Below are positions 61,179-64,000 of a DNA stretch of 64,000 nucleotides, piece by piece. Each line of letters starts with the position of its first letter. Within the stretch, counting starts at the first letter, position 1. The stretch is from the NCBI RefSeq assembly GCF_014192225.1, contig NZ_JACHXS010000006.1, forward strand, positions 310,235 to 374,234, written 5' to 3'. This stretch comes from Pseudoduganella umbonata. GTDB lineage: Bacteria > Pseudomonadota > Gammaproteobacteria > Burkholderiales > Burkholderiaceae_D. Position numbers and translations under genes: made by a program. A model generated the notes under the pieces. That model was not told the origin of the DNA and made no database searches. It worked only from the letters and a program-made list of their open reading frames with translations.

Positions 61179-63538
61179 TGCGGACCGTACTTACCTTGTT
61201 CCTGTTCGCGGCGGCACCGGTCCTGGCCTATTCGGCGCCGGACCTGACGCTGCGCTACGACCGCCCGGCCACCGACGATGCCGCCGGCTGGGAGCGCGAG
61301 GCGCTGCCGGTCGGGAATGGCCGCATCGGCGCGATGGTGTTCGGCCAGCCCGCCCGCGAACATGTGCAGTTCAACGACATCACGCTGTGGACGGGCGATG
61401 CGAAATCGATGGGCGCATTCCAGCCGTTCGGCGACGTCTTCGTCGACCTGCCCGGCCACGGCGCCGCGACGGATTACGCGCGCACGCTGGACCTGGCACG
61501 CGGCCTGCACACGGTGACGTACGCGCATGGCGGCGTGCGCTACCGGCGCGAAACGATCGCCAGCTATCCGGCGGACGTGATCGTGCTGCGCTTCAGTGCC
61601 GACAAGCCCGGCGCCCACAGCGGCGTGGTCCGGCTGACCGACCAGCACGGCGCGCACATCAACGCCTTCGGCAACCGCATCCGCGCCACCGGTTCGCTGG
61701 CCGGCTTCGTGGTGCCGCGCGAACGGGGCAATCAGTGGACGCCGGCACAGCAGCCGGTGACCGGCAACCAGATGGACTACGCCGCCCAGGTCCAGGTCGT
61801 GGCCGAAGGCGGCAAGGTCACGATGGAAGGCGATACGGTGCGCTTCGAGAACGTCGACGCGCTGACGCTGGTGCTGGGCGCCGGCACCAGCTACGTGCGC
61901 GACGGTTCCGTGAACTTCCACGGCGCCCACCCGCTTTCCCGCGTGTCCGGGCAAGTGGACCGCGCCGCGGCACGCCCGTGGTCCGTTTTGCAGGCCGAGC
62001 AGGAAAACGATTTCAAGAGCCTGTTCGGCAGGCTGTCGCTCGACGTCGCCAAAGCATGGGACACCGGCACGGCGGCGCAGCGCCGCGCGCTGACGACCGA
62101 CCGCCGCCTGGCCGCGTACACGAAAAACGGCAACGACCCGGAGCTGGAAGCGCAGGTATTCCAGTATGGCCGCTACCTGCTGATCGGCAGCTCGCGCGGC
62201 CCGCTGCCGGCCAACCTGCAGGGCCTGTGGAACAACAGCCTCACGCCGCCGTGGAATGCCGACTACCACACCAACATCAACATCCAGATGAACTACTGGC
62301 CGGCGGAAACGGCCAACCTGTCCGAGCTGGCGCAGCCGCTGTTCGGCTTCGTCGAATCGATGGTGCCGTCGTACCGCCGGCTGGTCGCCGAGAGCGCCGC
62401 CAATCCGTCGCGCGACGCCGAAGACGGGCAGGTGGTCGAGACCTTCCTGCGCAAGGACGGCAAGCCGGTGCGGGGCTGGACGGTGCGCACCGAAACCAAC
62501 CCGTTCGGCTACATGCAGTGGAAGTGGAACAAGACGGCCAACGCGTGGTACGCGCAGCACTTCTGGGAGCATTACGCGTTCACCCGCGACAAGGCCTTCC
62601 TGAAGACCGTGGCCTACCCGCTGCTGAAGGAAGTCAGCCAGTTCTGGCTCGACTACCTGAAGGAGCTTCCCGATGGGACGCTGGTGGCGCCCAACGGCTG
62701 GTCGCCCGAACACGGCCCGGTGGAAGACGGCGTGACCTACGACCAGCAGATCGTGTGGGACCTGTTCCAGAACACGGTGGAAGCGGCCGGGGAACTGAAG
62801 ACGGATGCGGCGTTCGCCCGCCAGGTGGCCGCCGCGCGCGACCGGCTGGCCGCGCCGAAGGTCGGCAGCTGGGGCCAGCTGCTCGAATGGATGGAAGAAA
62901 AGAAGGATCCGGTGCTCGACACCCCGAACGACAACCACCGCCACGTGTCGCACCTGTTCGGCGTGTTCCCCGGCCGGCAGATCACGCCAAGCCGTACGCC
63001 GAAGCTGGCCGAGGCGGCCCGCGTGTCGCTGGCGGCGCGCGGCGATGCCGGCACCGGGTGGTCGATGGCGTGGAAGACGGCGTTCTGGGCCCGCCTGGGC
63101 GATGGCGACAAGGCCCACGCCATGCTGCGCGGCGTGATCGCCACGCCGGGCGCGCGGGCGCAAGAGCATAAACCCGGCACCGAGGAAAACACCGCAGGCG
63201 GCATGTATCCGAACCTGCTCGACGCGCACCCGCCGTTCCAGATCGACGGCAATTTCGGCGTGACCGCGGCCATCTGCGAAATGCTGCTGCAGTCGCACGA
63301 TGGCGTGCTGCACCTGCTGCCGGCCTTGCCGGCGGCATGGCGCGACGGATCGGTATCGGGGCTGCGCGGGCGCGGCGGGTACGAAGTGGACATGACGTGG
63401 CGCGACGGGCAGCTGACGTCGGCGACCGTCAGGGCGAAACCGGGCAACGGGACCGGCACCGTGCGCGTGCGCACGGGTGCGAAGACCGTGATTCTGAAAG
63501 TGAAGCAGGGTGAAACAAGGGAGCTCGGCGCGCTGTAG
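61175..63538 (+). CDS. Alpha-L-fucosidase, GH95
   Basis: A 787-residue exported enzyme with a signal peptide and the GH95 pattern: PVGNGRIGAMVFG near the N-terminus, an (alpha/alpha)6 barrel with GLWNNSLTPPWNADYHTNIN, NGWSPEHGPVEDGVTYDQQ and FQIDGNFG. It removes fucose (or L-galactose) from xyloglucan side chains. The ATG overlaps the preceding stop, so co-translated with the GH74 fusion. Confidence 0.88.
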   Translation: MMRTVLTLFLFAAAPVLAYSAPDLTLRYDRPATDDAAGWEREALPVGNGRIGAMVFGQPAREHVQFNDITLWTGDAKSMGAFQPFGDVFVDLPGHGAATDYARTLDLARGLHTVTYAHGGVRYRRETIASYPADVIVLRFSADKPGAHSGVVRLTDQHGAHINAFGNRIRATGSLAGFVVPRERGNQWTPAQQPVTGNQMDYAAQVQVVAEGGKVTMEGDTVRFENVDALTLVLGAGTSYVRDGSVNFHGAHPLSRVSGQVDRAAARPWSVLQAEQENDFKSLFGRLSLDVAKAWDTGTAAQRRALTTDRRLAAYTKNGNDPELEAQVFQYGRYLLIGSSRGPLPANLQGLWNNSLTPPWNADYHTNINIQMNYWPAETANLSELAQPLFGFVESMVPSYRRLVAESAANPSRDAEDGQVVETFLRKDGKPVRGWTVRTETNPFGYMQWKWNKTANAWYAQHFWEHYAFTRDKAFLKTVAYPLLKEVSQFWLDYLKELPDGTLVAPNGWSPEHGPVEDGVTYDQQIVWDLFQNTVEAAGELKTDAAFARQVAAARDRLAAPKVGSWGQLLEWMEEKKDPVLDTPNDNHRHVSHLFGVFPGRQITPSRTPKLAEAARVSLAARGDAGTGWSMAWKTAFWARLGDGDKAHAMLRGVIATPGARAQEHKPGTEENTAGGMYPNLLDAHPPFQIDGNFGVTAAICEMLLQSHDGVLHLLPALPAAWRDGSVSGLRGRGGYEVDMTWRDGQLTSATVRAKPGNGTGTVRVRTGAKTVILKVKQGETRELGAL

Positions 63539-63540
63539 CG

Positions 63541-63600
63541 CCGGGCCCATCGCACATCGGACGATGGCAGCCCTGGACACCAGGGCCCGGAAAATAATTT
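63541..63600 (+). promoter_or_regulatory. Structured leader before TonB receptor
   Basis: Nested inverted repeats: CCGGGCCC at 63541-63548 with GGGCCCGG at 63583-63590, CCATCG with CGATGG, and CCCTGG-ACA-CCAGGG at 63571-63585. An A/T-rich stretch with eight T residues follows. It could terminate GH95, attenuate the receptor, or both. Confidence 0.4.
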
Positions 63601-63616
63601 TTTTTAGGAGATGCAG

Positions 63617-64000
63617 GTGAAACAATTCAAGCTCAATGCGATGGCCATGGCCGCCGCGCAGATCGCGTTCATGGCCGGTACGGCCCATGCGCAAACCGCC
63701 GATGCAGGCGCCAACGCCAACACCGCGACCGTCGTCGTGACGGGCCAGCGCGCGTCGCTGGAAAACGCCCAGAAGATCAAGCAGAACTCGGACGAGATCG
63801 TCGATTCGATCGTCGCCGCCGATATCGGCAAGCTGCCCGACAAGTCGGTCACCGAGGTGCTGCAGCGCGTGGTCGGCGTGACGATCGACCGCACGATGTC
63901 GCGTTCCGATCCGGAACACTATTCTGTCGAAGGTTCCGGCGTGTCGATCCGCGGCCTGTCGTGGGTGCGCTCGGAACTGAACGGCCGCGATTCGTTCTCG
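63617..64000 (+). CDS. TonB-dependent receptor, truncated by window end
   Basis: The first 128 residues of a receptor: signal peptide ending AHA, then ATVVVTGQRASLENAQKIKQ, a TonB box-like and plug start (DIGKLPDKSVTEVLQRVVGV) and SIRGLSWVRSELNG. GTG 63617 follows AGGAG by 6 bases; an in-frame ATG at 63611 abuts the ribosome site. It would import xyloglucan oligosaccharides given its neighbours. The 3' part lies beyond the window. Confidence 0.85.
   Translation, partial: MKQFKLNAMAMAAAQIAFMAGTAHAQTADAGANANTATVVVTGQRASLENAQKIKQNSDEIVDSIVAADIGKLPDKSVTEVLQRVVGVTIDRTMSRSDPEHYSVEGSGVSIRGLSWVRSELNGRDSFS

Overview
The window is high-GC DNA, densely packed with genes that usually start at ATG but also use GTG and TTG. 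The gene families point to a betaproteobacterium of the Oxalobacteraceae (Massilia, Duganella or Pseudoduganella type). They include several PEP-CTERM exported proteins, TonB-dependent receptors of the Xanthomonas/Caulobacter type, many plant cell-wall enzymes, and intergenic GTC-GAC palindromes. The genus is an inference from these traits; no rRNA, tRNA, CRISPR, insertion sequence or phage gene was seen.

Layout. (1) 0-5 kb: a cytochrome c/PQQ-type dehydrogenase, then a TonB receptor and MerC-like protein behind a Fur-box-like site, bracketed by two copies of a 74-bp palindromic element. (2) 5-12 kb: housekeeping and membrane genes (uppP, ExoD-like, TerC-CBS, arfB, AI-2E family). (3) 12-20 kb: a PEP-CTERM protein, a sterol-desaturase-like enzyme, and an operon of two PhoA-type phosphatases plus a His-rich protein behind a probable Pho box. 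Two membrane proteins and a ThuA-like protein follow. (4) 20-27 kb: a CPA2 antiporter with a KfrA-like protein, and a Cys-type sulfatase with its formylglycine-generating enzyme, divergent from a FixL/FixJ-like two-component pair.

(5) 27-50 kb: a pectin locus. It carries a rhamnogalacturonan acetylesterase-like protein with an SLH-like tail, GH105, GH43, a CE8 pectinesterase, a GH35 beta-galactosidase fused to a propeller, an SGNH esterase, two tandem TonB receptors and a GH28 polygalacturonase. Together these could de-esterify, cut and import pectin fragments. Candidate GntR/FadR-type operators lie in the divergent GH43-pectinesterase promoter region.

(6) 50-55 kb: an old-yellow-enzyme gene divergent from a LysR regulator and a HisN-like phosphatase, then two paralogous PEP-CTERM proteins with EF-hand loops. 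(7) 55-64 kb: a compact xyloglucan-type locus. A XylR-like regulator, aldose epimerase, a three-part SGNH-GH74 protein, a GH95 fucosidase and the start of a TonB receptor lie on one strand, mostly with overlapping or very close ends. A 17-bp motif recurs upstream of the regulator and upstream of GH74.

The most unusual items are the family of short GTC-GAC palindromes attached to an AAACCGG core in six intergenic sites, the two multi-domain glycosidase fusions, the EF-hand PEP-CTERM pair, and a tetraproline micro-ORF. Functions are read from sequence motifs only; no database search was run.
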